Shown here piece by piece: positions 32,321 through 42,699 of a stretch of DNA of 64,000 nt. A program made the translations under genes and the position numbers. The notes beneath the pieces were generated by a model. It did not search any database. It was not told the DNA's origin and was given only the letters and a program-made list of their open reading frames with translations. The stretch is from the NCBI GenBank assembly GCA_037367355.1, contig CM074695.1:1178001-1242000 (forward strand), written 5' to 3'. Each line of letters opens with the position of its first letter. The first letter of the stretch is position 1. The stretch is from Neoscytalidium dimidiatum (taxonomy: Eukaryota > Ascomycota > Dothideomycetes > Botryosphaeriales > Botryosphaeriaceae).

Positions 32321-32737
32321 AGACTATCCATATCTGGGGGTTTTTCCCCAGAGGTCCCGCATTTCCAAACGTTTACACTTCCTCACTCGCACTCAAGCTT
32401 TATATCCTGTCTTTTGCCACTTTCGTCGTGCGTAAATGTTCATTATTGTCGCTTCTCTGCAAAGATCGATTATATCGGTCCCCAGTGAGCGGAGAGCTAA
32501 CTTCAGCCCTAGCGGCATGCATGGTTCATTATCGATCCTCATCGCCATGCCCTTCTGTCAACCTTGCGCGTCGCTTCACATTCAGCCTGATTGCTGACAC
32601 TGTGACTATTCGCAGCCCCACATTGTGTCAGCTTTCTGCAGAATATTTTCTAACCCTTTCCTACTGATTCAGACTGTTATCTTTTCCACTGTCCTCGGCT
32701 ACTCTGCTTTACAATTTTGTCCCCTGTCGCGGCTACG

Positions 32738-35154
32738 ATGTCCGGTGCGGAATTTGTTGCAGTCCTCAGCGTTGGGTCGAGCGTCGTTGCAGTGGTCATT
32801 GCCTGCAATCAGCTCTGAAACCGACTCTGGAAATATGAGAACGACATCAGCAAAATTCCCCGAGCGCCAAGCTACTAAGTTGTCGACCCTACGTCGACTC
32901 TATACCAACCCGCGTTAGAACGTAGGGACCATAACCTTAATTTACAGTCCGGCCCGACTATAGAGCTTCTAGAGCTTCTAGTCGTTTCGCACACGGGCGC
33001 ACGGATGATTTCTGAGAAATACCTGCTCCTTTTCTTATGACCCGTGCACGTAGAGTTCGCTTAAGCTCTCGCTCTCTATAGCTATCAACGCTATTGAAGA
33101 AAAAGGTGAAATTCGAACGAATAAGCGAAATTCTACGCGTAGGCGGCGGTGACAGCGGCGGTGACAGCTATGCCGGAGCCAGCGCTGGCTCTAACACCGT
33201 ATTCCATAAGCGCGGAGGTAAACTTCGAAAATTGCAACCGTGTGAAGGTAGTCCGTGCACGCGCTTGCAGAAGCTCTGGACGTGCTAGCCCTACCTGCCT
33301 TATTAGGCATAAACTCGAGGTTACGAGCTAGATGGGTGGGTACGTTTCCTGTCGGACCCAGGGCTCTTGGCCGAAATTGGCTGGGGAATTTTGCTGATGC
33401 GAGGAAACGCTCCGAGACCTGGCCGCGCAGCTTCGACTCCTTTCAATCGGCATCGAGGCTCTACGCCACCCGCAAAATAACAAGGACCTAGATTTTCACA
33501 CAGCAGCTGCGCTTACTGAGGTCCTCAGTTGCTGTGAAAGACGCATCGCTGAATTGGATAGCCTAATCGCTTTGCGAGTCATGCCAGGACAGAAGGCATC
33601 AGCTGGTTTGAAGCGCGTCAGCCTTGCCGTCAGACGTCTTCGGAACGACCAGCGAGTCGAGACTATTCGTGATGTCCTTCAGCAACGTCAGCAACTGCTA
33701 ATCTTCCATCTAGTCAGCATTTACAATGTGGTATTTTGAACCAGCAACGCCACGCCAGCGACCCAGTCACTTCAGCCCTTGCAAAATGGGCGGAACTGAC
33801 TTTTCGCTCAAGAAAGACACAATGAGAGCGACTTCTATTCCCGCCGCCACTATGTACGCGCCTGTGTCTCCCAGATCAACACCGAGATGCCATCGCGGCA
33901 TATGTGGCTGCAAATGCCATAGAAATCCAATTTGACTTCTGGATATCATCGCTCTCAACGTCACTTCCCGGTTTGATCCGGAATTCAAATGCTCGGATAC
34001 AACCATGGGGAGTTACTTTCTCAGGTATGCGGAGGATATTGACCTTCAGCATATCTTTAACCTGGGCGGATGGCCTTTCAACTTCAACATCCCTTAAATT
34101 CATCAACACTGTTCCGTACTTAAGCCCGGGCATGGTCGTATCAGGGTGGTCGTATTAGGGTAATTCTGCACAGGAATGATTAACAGTAAAGCGGCAATCG
34201 ATATGCTTTTGGCACTTAGAGTTAATAATCAACTGGGATTTGATGAGACAACAGCAAGCAACGAAGGTTATCTGGAGGTAAGTTCTATGATGATAAATGC
34301 TTGTGTACAACTAGCTAATCGAAGACCAGAGAGTCCTAAGCTCAAAACCCTCATTCAAATAGTATACTTCGACTTGCAGCAGCAGGGGCGGACTTAAACA
34401 AACTGTACGAGAACGGCAACACTGCCTTGCACAACGTTCAATCTGCATCAGAAGCAGAAATACTACTGGAAGGGCCTATCGACGTCGTGAATCACCAAAA
34501 CATCCGTGGATACACTCCCTTGACGGCACTTGTAAGGCTTGGAGATGTTCAGCTCGTTCAAAAGGCTCTTTTCGCAGGGGCTGATGCTAGGCTCAAAGAC
34601 AAGCGAGACATGTCAGCTCTACACCATCTACTCGAAACTCATATGCAAATCGTGTTCGATGCCATACTAGGACACCATCTCAGCTTGCTATTAGGTCTTA
34701 GCGTCTCCCACGATGACTTGTCACTACAACGTCTTGGTTTGGCAACCATGAGATCATTGCTTCCGCGGCGTATCTCGTCCGCGCCGGCGCGGACTTATTA
34801 AAAGGAGACTCATGCAACTGTTACTGTTCCGCAGGAGGCTATTCACCACTGCATAGATTTTTCAGGTCTATGGAAGGAGGTGCATCAAAGAGATACACGC
34901 TACTTTACCAGATTCCCTGGATACTTGAGATTTCAATCGTTATGAAACAGTGTGGAGTTGACGGGATCCTGGCGGATGCCGTTAGAATTCTTGAGCGGAC
35001 AAGGCACTTCGAACAGCTCGAAATTACTCAAACGTGCTGGGACAAGAATGGTTGTGACTATCAGAGTCAGTGCGATCACATGTTCTGCTACCAACACGAT
35101 GCAGTAGAAGCTGTGAACTTGGTGGATTTTCAAAGAGATATGATGGAGATATAA
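32738..35154 (+). pseudogene. Decayed SesA/ankyrin (NLR-like) gene
   Basis: The reading starts MSGAEFVAVLSVGSSVVAVV at 32738, resembling the N-terminal domain of fungal NLR/ankyrin proteins (PF17111-like). It is stopped by TGA at 32816 and TAA at 32876, while the same frame continues with family-like residues (RLWKYENDI) between the stops. A second block from about 33410 to 33739 (DLAAQLRLLSIGIEALRH through RDVLQQRQQLLIF) is the expected continuation, but it is displaced by ~0.5 kb of unrelated sequence. Ankyrin-type repeats follow from about 34362 (LRLAAAGADLNKLYENGNTA, then RGYTPLTALVRLGDVQLVQ and YSPLHRFF) in shifted frames, ending near 35154. Multiple stops and frame changes make this a pseudogene. 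Fungal NLR-like genes mediate non-self recognition and turn over quickly. Confidence 0.7.
32880..33409. mobile_element. Possible insertion inside the decayed NLR-like gene
   Basis: Roughly 530 bp separates two blocks that should be nearly adjacent in the protein. The stretch has no long ORF, contains a short tandem repeat (AGAGCTTCT twice near 32961-32985) and a duplicated GGCGGTGACAGC unit near 33141-33165. I found no convincing terminal inverted repeats or target-site duplication, so the assignment as a mobile element is tentative. A degenerate intron cluster is an alternative. Confidence 0.3.
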
Positions 35155-36200
35155 GAAGAGGAGAAGGAAGTGGCCACAGAGGTCGAGCAAAGCGTGCGGT
35201 CTTGTAAAATATTCACATGATACCTAAGCGACCGCGGACTGAGAGAGCAACTAGCTGAATTAGCAGTCGAAGTCAAATCCTATCCAACTCAGATCATAGA
35301 TTCATACTCTACGCGGTGATGGCTACGAGAACACGAAGTATCCCCTCACCCCACCAACGCCCCCACCCCCCGACAACTTATTTGTAAACGGACACGACTG
35401 ATTAGTCCCCGTTGACTCAGGCTCGGAAGAGAGAACTCATAATCTTGAATGTAAGAGGTGAAAAATCCAACGAGGCCAGATAAACAGTTGACAATGAACG
35501 GTATGATCGGACTATTTCTCTGGATAATAGTGACGGCAAGATAACAATTACGCCCGAAATCGGCCAGCTGAAAGCATGGCCTTATACAGAAACTGTCGAG
35601 TCTTATCTTCTCATCATGAGAAAACATCCAGACTATTTGAAAGATCCTATAGGTATCCCGTATAACCGAGACCAGTTGTCTTCCCGGCGAGAATTTCTAG
35701 TAAAACAATTATTGGAAGGGCTTGACCGGCTTCGCGGCCTATCAAAATGAAGGTCGATTTTCCATAAAAGGATTAGTGGCGAGAGCAGATATCTGAAAAT
35801 TAGTCTGAGTTTATACGAGCTTGTGGATTCGCTGTAAGAAAGCACCTGTAGAGAGTAATAAGTTGCATTGGTACATTCCACCTCTCGGTGGAGTGCAGCG
35901 CAACATTTGGGTCATACTTGGCATTGCAACTGTCTTCCTTATCTCCGATATTTTACTTATCAGCTTGATCTCGTTAGAATCCCAATGGACTTGGCGGAAG
36001 AGTAGGGTACATTTGGAATAATGCTACTACAATTTTTCTCAGCGGCTATGATTGCTGCTCCTTCCGCATGAATCTCCATTATAATAGCTATCTATAGAAT
36101 TGTATAGGAATTTTAAGGGTTCCACATTGTCGTTAATTCTCCGCAACGTCAGGTCATGAGGGACCTGTGACAGTTGGACTGGGGGTCAGCAAATGCCAAA
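35155..36200. other. Degenerate region with membrane-segment fragment
   Basis: No intact gene is visible. A 66-codon frame at 35821-36021 (+) encodes a hydrophobic segment (WVILGIATVFLISDILLISL) resembling the C-terminal transmembrane tail of some fungal ankyrin or incompatibility-type proteins. It may be the far end of the decayed gene upstream or a separate fragment. Confidence 0.35.
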
Positions 36201-36213
36201 ACAGGGCTCTTGG

Positions 36214-36302
36214 GGTACGCGTCGGACCGCTGCCAGGGTTCTGGTTGGCCAAATTTTATGTTGGTGGCGTGCGGCGGCATCCTTTGGGGGCCGACGCGTA
36301 CC
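36214..36302. repeat. 12-bp perfect inverted repeat with ACGCGT cores
   Basis: GGTACGCGTCGG at 36214-36225 is matched by its exact complement CCGACGCGTACC at 36291-36302, with a 65-bp spacer. Both arms contain ACGCGT, the MluI cell-cycle-box hexamer bound by MBF-type factors in yeasts. It lies about 220-310 bp upstream of the membrane-protein gene at 36526, so it may be a paired operator or a transcribed hairpin. Confidence 0.6.
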
Positions 36303-36525
36303 AAACTCGCAACAACACCCGCGCACCCCGGCCAACCAACGTGTCGGGTGAAGCCGAAGCCGTCTCAGCCTGGGCGAATGTGTTTAGCGATGGCCGGAAT
36401 ATTTATTCAACCAAATGTAACCGCCATCGTGACAAGCCACGCGCCCTCTTATCTGTTCTTGATTCCCCAAATCCCATTCTCCCACTTCCCTCCTCGTCCA
36501 AACCCCGAGCAGAGAGACCACAACC

Positions 36526-37515
36526 ATGCCGCAATACATCATGTCTAGGACAAGGACAGGGCTCCTCCTATTTCTCTTCACAACCCTTATCGCCTTCATT
36601 CCCGCCACCCTCGCCCAAGACGCCAGCGACGACTGCCCCGCCGCCAGCGAGATCGTCTACTCCCCCTTCCGCCCCTGGTTCGACTTCTACAACGGCTCGT
36701 CGCAGCAATGCTGGAACATGGCCAGCTGCGTCTTCATCCGCGCCGACGAGTCGCGCAAGCAGCAGTTCGCCGCGACCGCCCTCGTCATGGGCCTCATCCC
36801 GCTCACCCTCAAGGACATCGCCTGGCCGGCCCGCCGCATCGCGCCCGTGTCCAAGCAGCTCGCGTTCGGGACCGAGGTGATCGTGATGGCGCTGGGCCTG
36901 GAGCCGGCCGTGGAAGGGAAGGCGAGGGCGGTCGCGTCGAGGGCGTCGCCGATCGCGAGGTGGGCGTGGGGGCTGCGGAAGAGGTGGGTCGTCGCGCTGA
37001 TCGGGGCGACGGCGGTTGGCCTCGCCGGTTGCTATGCGTCTCTGGCGCTGCTGGAGATCTATTCGAAGCGCGTGGCGCTGGGGTGCCCGTTTCCGGTTTT
37101 CGTGCTCGTCTGGCATCTGGCTGGGCTGGTGCCCGGTGCGATTCACATTTCGTTGTCGCGGCTGCGGCAGAAGTGGGATAGGGATGCGGAGGAGCGTGAC
37201 GTCAAGATGGTTGAGTGGAACAGTGCTTCGGAACACGGTGCTGCGGACCGGATGCTCGGCGGGGAGGGTATCGATGGTTCGGGCAGCGAAAAAAAGGAGA
37301 AGGCTGCTTCGCCGGTACAGGGGTCCGATGAGTGGTGGGTGGTGCAGCTGGTTTGGGCCATCTATTACATTGCTGGCACGCTCATCTTCACATCTATCAT
37401 GGCTGTCACTGTCATCGAGCTGTTCATATGGGTGGTGGTCAGTTTCGCAGTGACAGGCACTAGCAAGCTGCTAGCTTTCTTCCTCTGCTTGGCATTCGAA
37501 GATATTTTGTGGTAG
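36526..37515 (+). CDS. Multi-pass integral membrane protein, unknown function
   Basis: Single-exon gene of 329 residues; ATGs at 36526 and 36541 are both possible. A signal-like hydrophobic N-terminus (GLLLFLFTTLIAFIPATLAQ) precedes a short lumenal stretch with the conserved-looking block SPFRPWFDFYNGSSQQCWNMASC. Then come about five to six membrane segments, including ATALVMGLIPLTL, VVALIGATAVGLAGCYASLALLE, VFVLVWHLAGLVPGAI and two C-terminal segments around residues 280-325. A charged, Glu/Lys-rich cytoplasmic loop lies between. The arrangement matches a fungus-specific family of uncharacterised membrane proteins. GC-rich codon use like that of the conserved genes suggests an intact, functional gene inside an otherwise degenerate island. 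Confidence 0.82.
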   Translation: MPQYIMSRTRTGLLLFLFTTLIAFIPATLAQDASDDCPAASEIVYSPFRPWFDFYNGSSQQCWNMASCVFIRADESRKQQFAATALVMGLIPLTLKDIAWPARRIAPVSKQLAFGTEVIVMALGLEPAVEGKARAVASRASPIARWAWGLRKRWVVALIGATAVGLAGCYASLALLEIYSKRVALGCPFPVFVLVWHLAGLVPGAIHISLSRLRQKWDRDAEERDVKMVEWNSASEHGAADRMLGGEGIDGSGSEKKEKAASPVQGSDEWWVVQLVWAIYYIAGTLIFTSIMAVTVIELFIWVVVSFAVTGTSKLLAFFLCLAFEDILW

Positions 37516-38226
37516 TGAACACTGGTGAGATAGAGTCGAATCCTTCAGAGCTATTTCAGTCAATTTCCTCATAGTCCTAAGACGACAAAACGCTGTCATA
37601 GAAGCTAAGAAGGCTAGATATTTGAGCTTATTGAGAGGGAATGGAGAATGGAGAATGTCACTAGAATATAGTGTTGGGAGCAGATTCTCTATCAACCCTG
37701 TAGAAATTTCAAATAAACCATCACAGCTCAGAGCGACTCAAGGACAATGACGAAGAGGCTGCGCTAGCTGAGTCCAATTTTCCCAGTCCCATCTCGGGGA
37801 CGACTAACCCTCCAGATCCATCGGCTGTCGAACAGAATGATTATTTTCACCTTTCACTGCTACCCAGACAATACTTTCATATTCCTCTCTAGGTACTGCG
37901 CCGTCCAAACATCCGAATGACGCGTAATATGGCCAGTCTGTGGGAAGGGCTGCATACATTCCACGGAATTAGCTAGATACATGAAAGCAGCAGGCTGTTC
38001 TATTACACTGCCAAGCTCTTCTTGCCCTCTCCCAGCATCATGGACCGGCGGTGTCGGTAAACTTCCATTGGTAACGCTCAAAGTGGCAGCTTCCGATACG
38101 AGTTCCGGTGTTGGACCTAGTGATGTATCCTGGGGTTCTGAGCTGGCAGGACCACTGTTGTGGCAGGTACGCTTAACGCGGCGCTAGCGCCGCTGGGTAG
38201 TTGGGTAGTTTAGCTCCTTCGCTTTC
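37516..38226. other. Intergenic, no recognised gene
   Basis: About 0.7 kb between the membrane protein and the decayed gene on the minus strand. It contains only short frames with no recognisable domain. Confidence 0.4.
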
Positions 38227-40751
38227 TTAGAGACAGACAACAACAACGAATACAGATGCATACGAGGTTTTGCTCCAACAACCACTACCATTGCTGTTGA
38301 GCGATGTCGGAAGATCTCTCGCTTCGAACCAAGCTTGTCCAAAGGCTATCGTTGGTGGGGCAGAACCACTGCATAGATCGTCCTGAAATTGCGTCGTGAT
38401 TCGTTTTACTGTTTGACTCTTCCGTGAATCACATGTTCCACGGCTTCTGCGCCTTTTCAACGAGCACGTGATACCATTAATGCGCGTTTCCAGACCCTGA
38501 GAAGGCTTTGGGGGATTTCCAAACATTACTGCCGAGGATTTATCGAGATTGAAAGGTATCTTTGGCTTGCTACTGTTGATTTTGAACAGTGGCCTGCAGC
38601 ATGGCCAGGAGCTTCTTGGGCAAGGCAAGGTACGCTCTTCAACGAAATCTCTGATGCAGTAGAGGCCGTTGTACACTTTCAGAGCGTCATCTCCGCCAGG
38701 CTTTTCTGAAATGTATTGTAGGCAGGATGCAGCAGCTGCCATAATGCATCGATTTTCCGGAACTACCGTCCATTGATGGCAGGTAAGGGTTCCCTCAGCT
38801 GGTTGAATTGGCTCTCCAAGATTCCCACAGAGAATTACCTCCACCTCTGGCCATTTTTCCACAATCTCCAGCCAATCGCCAGTGACGTTTGAGTTAATAC
38901 GGGTCCTTTTGGCAATCATGTTATCCTCAAAAAGGGATATGTCGCGGAACTCATAGCCAATCAGTCCATCCGCGAAGGTTCCGGAGCAGTGGTTCAGTTG
39001 TTGTTGTCTTTTGATCTGGTTGATGCGTTCCATGATTTTCTTAATGATGTCCCGAACTTTCATCTCTTTGTCAAAATCATCATCATCCATGATCCCTAGG
39101 AGAGGGTTGTTCATCGATGCTTGTATCGCACGGTAAGCTGCCTCACCGTCGCCAGATAATTTTGCCAATTCAAATGCCTCAAGGACGCCTACCTGCTCTT
39201 GGTGGGAGGCCCATGTAAGCGCGATGTGGAGAATGACGTTCGAGGTGGGAACGAGCCAGCCTCTCTCGCTCTTCGCATCGTACAGCAGACACGGTTGACA
39301 CTTGGAAATTCGAAGTTTGTCCCAGAATGTCGAATGGGCCGGTGAAAGGTCGCCTTCCCCGAGATACCAAGGGAGCCTGTCAATTCATTACCGAAATTGA
39401 TCCTCCCTTTGTCGTCGATTGGAGCTCCGGACATCTGAATCCGGTCAAATCCTGATGACCTCGTGCCCAGATGAAGCTCCGCCTGGGGGAAGAATCCTAC
39501 GAAGGTTCGTCTTCCAGCAAGCTCTTGCCACTGTGTGCTACAATATACGTCCTTCATTTTGCAGTGATGATTAATAACGTCCCAAGACAGAGCATTTTTA
39601 TCCTCATGGCTGAGTATAAAGTGCCACTGCACAGCGTCTGATGCGTCTGCGGTGCGAGCTGGAATCAACGCTGTTTGGTCCCCTTTTAGCACGATCCCTG
39701 GTCCATAATTGAGCGGATAGTAGACAAGCCCCAAGGTTGTCATGATTTTGAACGGCATCTCGACTCCGAGCTGTGACTGACGAGCCGGGATCGGGAAGTC
39801 ATAGGCCAGAACATAGCCAGCGAACATGTCTTGCCAACAGTCTCCACGAGATCTCTTTGCACGTTGCAGTGGCAAGGTGTTGATTTGGAACGCTCTTGTC
39901 TGTTTGCATTGTCAAATGGAGACTTGTGACGATAAAAGGCATCCTTCTCGTGGTATTCGGCAAACAGCGGTGATCCAAATGAGCTGCTGCGTGATTGCGG
40001 TGATGGCTTCTCCGGTGCCGTGGGTATACATACGCAGCTGGTTCGGATTTTCGCTGTAGTAGACGCGCATGGATAGATTCTCAAACGGTTCTAGATGATA
40101 GACTGAACTTACAACTTAACTTGCGTTTACTCATTGGGACTTGGTAGATTTTGATGGCTTACCGCCAGGAATAGAATTGAACAGGATGTTAGAACGAATC
40201 AGAAATTGAATCAGAGAATCCAAGAGCGCATCGCCAGTAGTAGCAGGCCAATTCCTTTGCAGATACTCGGGGAATGTAGATCCGTAGGCTTGGTCCTCTG
40301 TCCCTGTAACAACGAACAAAGTCCGCAATTCGTTAGGGTTGTCTAGCTGATCTCAAACGAAGTCTATCAACTCCCAGGAAAGGGAAAGTGTAGCGCTTTG
40401 CCACATTTGAGAGGCCATATTAATCTCTTGTTTGATTCGATCAAAGCGAGACCATGTTCCGGGACCTCTATCATCCGATACCCATGCGGTAGGAGGTACG
40501 AATGAAGTCGGAAACGGCAAGAACTCTGGGTAGCTGATCCACTGTCCTCCAATGTTATGCGTACGTGTAATTCTCCGGTATCTCCTGGTCAAAATGCAGG
40601 ATCTTGAATGCAGGTCGATACGGATGCCAGTGTAGAGTCTAGGTTGGATATACCAATTACTCTGCGGACAGATCTTGGATAATCGGGCGCTGAAATTTCC
40701 TGAATGCCACAATCTGGAGATTGAGAGGCTTTGAGCAACCTTGTCTCTCAA
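38227..40751 (-). pseudogene. Decayed large fungal-specific gene
   Basis: A continuous protein-like reading runs leftward from about 40751. Conserved-looking blocks in order are DQLDNPNELRTLFVVTGTED, a genuine-looking 73-nt intron (GTAAGC donor, ATCTAG acceptor, near 40100-40175), SENPNQLRMYTHGTGEAI, FAGYVLAYDFPIPARQSQLG with VQWHF, LLYDAKSERGWLVP, and GYEFRDISLFEDN with a GDW element. This block order recurs in a fungal-specific family often found near ankyrin and heterokaryon-incompatibility-type genes; I know no defined function. Breaks: in-frame TGA at 40355-40353, in-frame TGA at 39914-39912, and a frame change near 39370-39400 between the VQWHF-containing exon and the GWLVP block. The otherwise preserved blocks imply recent inactivation, or sequencing error. 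Confidence 0.65.
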
Positions 40752-40783
40752 ATGTTTAATAGGGATTGTCTCTTGATGCTTGG

Positions 40784-42157
40784 TCAGAAGTTCAGATATA
40801 AGGACATAAAGATTTGCAAACCTACTCGTGAATTCGGAGGTGCTTTTAGGATGTGTTTTGAGGTTTGAGCAGCTCGGTGGATTTCAATGGACCTTGATGT
40901 ACTGGAGTCTGCAAACGATTGCAGAAATTGGAAGACGTTGATTAATTTCCCTTCATCCTTGCGTGCTATGCGAGTCTCATGTTTAGGCCGGCTCTTGCCC
41001 GTAATACCTTCTAGCACCACAGGATTCAATATCGCTGGGTACAACTTTAAGGCTCTTGCAACCGGTGTAAATGGTGAAGAGGCGACACTGTCAGTTCGTG
41101 AACCTGCAATCTGCTGAACGTTTGGCGACTGTATATTCTCATGGTTGTAGCACTGGTTTTCTGCTGTCACCTGTCCGTCCCCTTCAGAGTGGAAATCAAT
41201 TGTTGGATCTGCATCACTGTCCGTGATCTTCAATGATTCACTAGCCTTCATTTTCTGCCGGACACAGTCCGCTTGCGTGTTTGGTTTGGCCTGTCCGTCC
41301 ACGGAAAATGGATCGGTATTGATGATCTCAAAAGCGGGGTTCCTGTACACCATACGTCTCTTCGAACGCTTGCGCTTATTGGTTACAGTTGTGCAGTTCT
41401 CCACAGGAAGTTCGACTTGGGATGGAGCCTCTCTCCCGTCGTGTGTCCTTTGATGCCGTTGGAGGTCTCTTGGATGTATGAAAGACCTCCCACAATGACA
41501 AGCGTGCTGTTTCTTCGCCAATTGGCGCGCGCTCTGATAGCTTAGGTAACTTGTACTCAGACCTTCGGAAGAACCAGAATACCAAGAATGGCCATCAGAA
41601 ACATGGAGACCGATACCCGAATCTATATCGTCCTCCCCGATTGCTTTGGGGAAGATGGGCACGCCACTCTCAATGACATCATGCGGTGTATAGAGATCAT
41701 CAAACACAGGAAGTCGACTCTCTAGGGACGAGATTTTATTTTGTTGCCATCAGTCGCAGGGGAATACCGGAATTTGAGCCTGCGCATAATTGCCTGCGTG
41801 ATACGTATCTTGTAACCACGACTCCATTTCGCTGATTCTAGTGGCGCAAAAGTTGTCAGAGGAAGCCTGCTGAGAAGTGTCATGGAGAATGTGGTAGAGT
41901 TGGAAGTCCAGAGGAAGATGAACGTTGAGTAGTGCGGGAGCAATCATATGTCTGATACAGCTTTGCACTACGCGCGGAACATCATCGTAATCAGCCTCAG
42001 CTGGACGGTGCAAGAGGCCGGGTGGATGCGGATCGGGAGACGTGGGCCAATCAAAACAGTCTCGTGATTTATTAGCAGCTGATGTGGCAGTTTCGGACGC
42101 TTGTCTGAAGTGGAGTCTGCTCAGTCTCAACCTGTCAAGAGGTACGCAGACCCTCAA
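40784..42157 (-). pseudogene. C2H2 zinc-finger gene interrupted by a TGA
   Basis: One frame runs from about 42157 to 40784 with a single TGA at 41752-41750. The second half contains one fungal-style zinc finger, CHCGRSFIHPRDLQRHQRTH (CxC spacing on the cysteine side, H-x3-4-H on the other), followed by a basic patch (KRKRSKRR), a likely nuclear localisation signal, and a Ser/Pro/Asp-rich tail. The first half has no recognised domain and begins without a good ATG; an additional upstream intron is possible (GTACCT donor, TTCAG acceptor near 42120-42140). I tested splicing around the TGA and found no donor/acceptor pair that restores frame. Either an undetected intron or inactivation explains this. 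Confidence 0.5.
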
Positions 42158-42228
42158 ATTGCGCCTCTCAATCTGCCTGCAGCAGTGAGGCTGCGCAATA
42201 GTACGCAGGTCGAAGAATGTGAATTAAT

Positions 42229-42429
42229 TCACGTTAGAGCCAGACACAGAGATTCCCGAGTATGCCCCGCGAGGCTGTGCTTTTCAGCCTGATTTGTCAC
42301 CACAGTCGAAAACGAAATATGCCACACACTAATACACCATGCCGATGCTACGGAAGCCGCCTGGGCATCCATCTTCAACACCGACCACAGCATGCCGAAG
42401 AGGAGACTACCAATAACGACCACAACCAC
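42229..42429 (-). pseudogene. Transmembrane tail fragment
   Basis: A short frame encodes VVVVIGSLLFGMLWSVLK followed by a second hydrophobic helix ending SVWHI. This resembles the two-helix C-terminus of some fungal ankyrin/NLR-associated proteins. No upstream domains are attached, so it is probably a remnant. Confidence 0.35.
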
Positions 42430-42699
42430 GGATATAATGTCGATTTTGTCAGTATCTCTTCGCTCATCAAAGTAGGCCCCCTAGATCTCACATTGCTTAT
42501 GATTGTCCGCGGGCATCTCTCCAAACTTTCGTTTGAGAAATTGAAGTTGGTGCGCCTTAAGGGAGTCGATCGGACTCTATGGAGACAAGAAGATGAAGAG
42601 ATCGACGACTGTGAATTGACACAGTCGATGCTTTCGAGAAAATGAATAAGTCATTCGAGGCTGAAGGACGGGGATACTCCAAGGACTACGGGAGTGCTT

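Noticed and set aside
42262..42645. Plus-strand 127-codon ATG frame
   Set aside because: It lies opposite a hydrophobic minus-strand segment that better resembles a known tail type, and it has no domain of its own. Kept only as uncertain.
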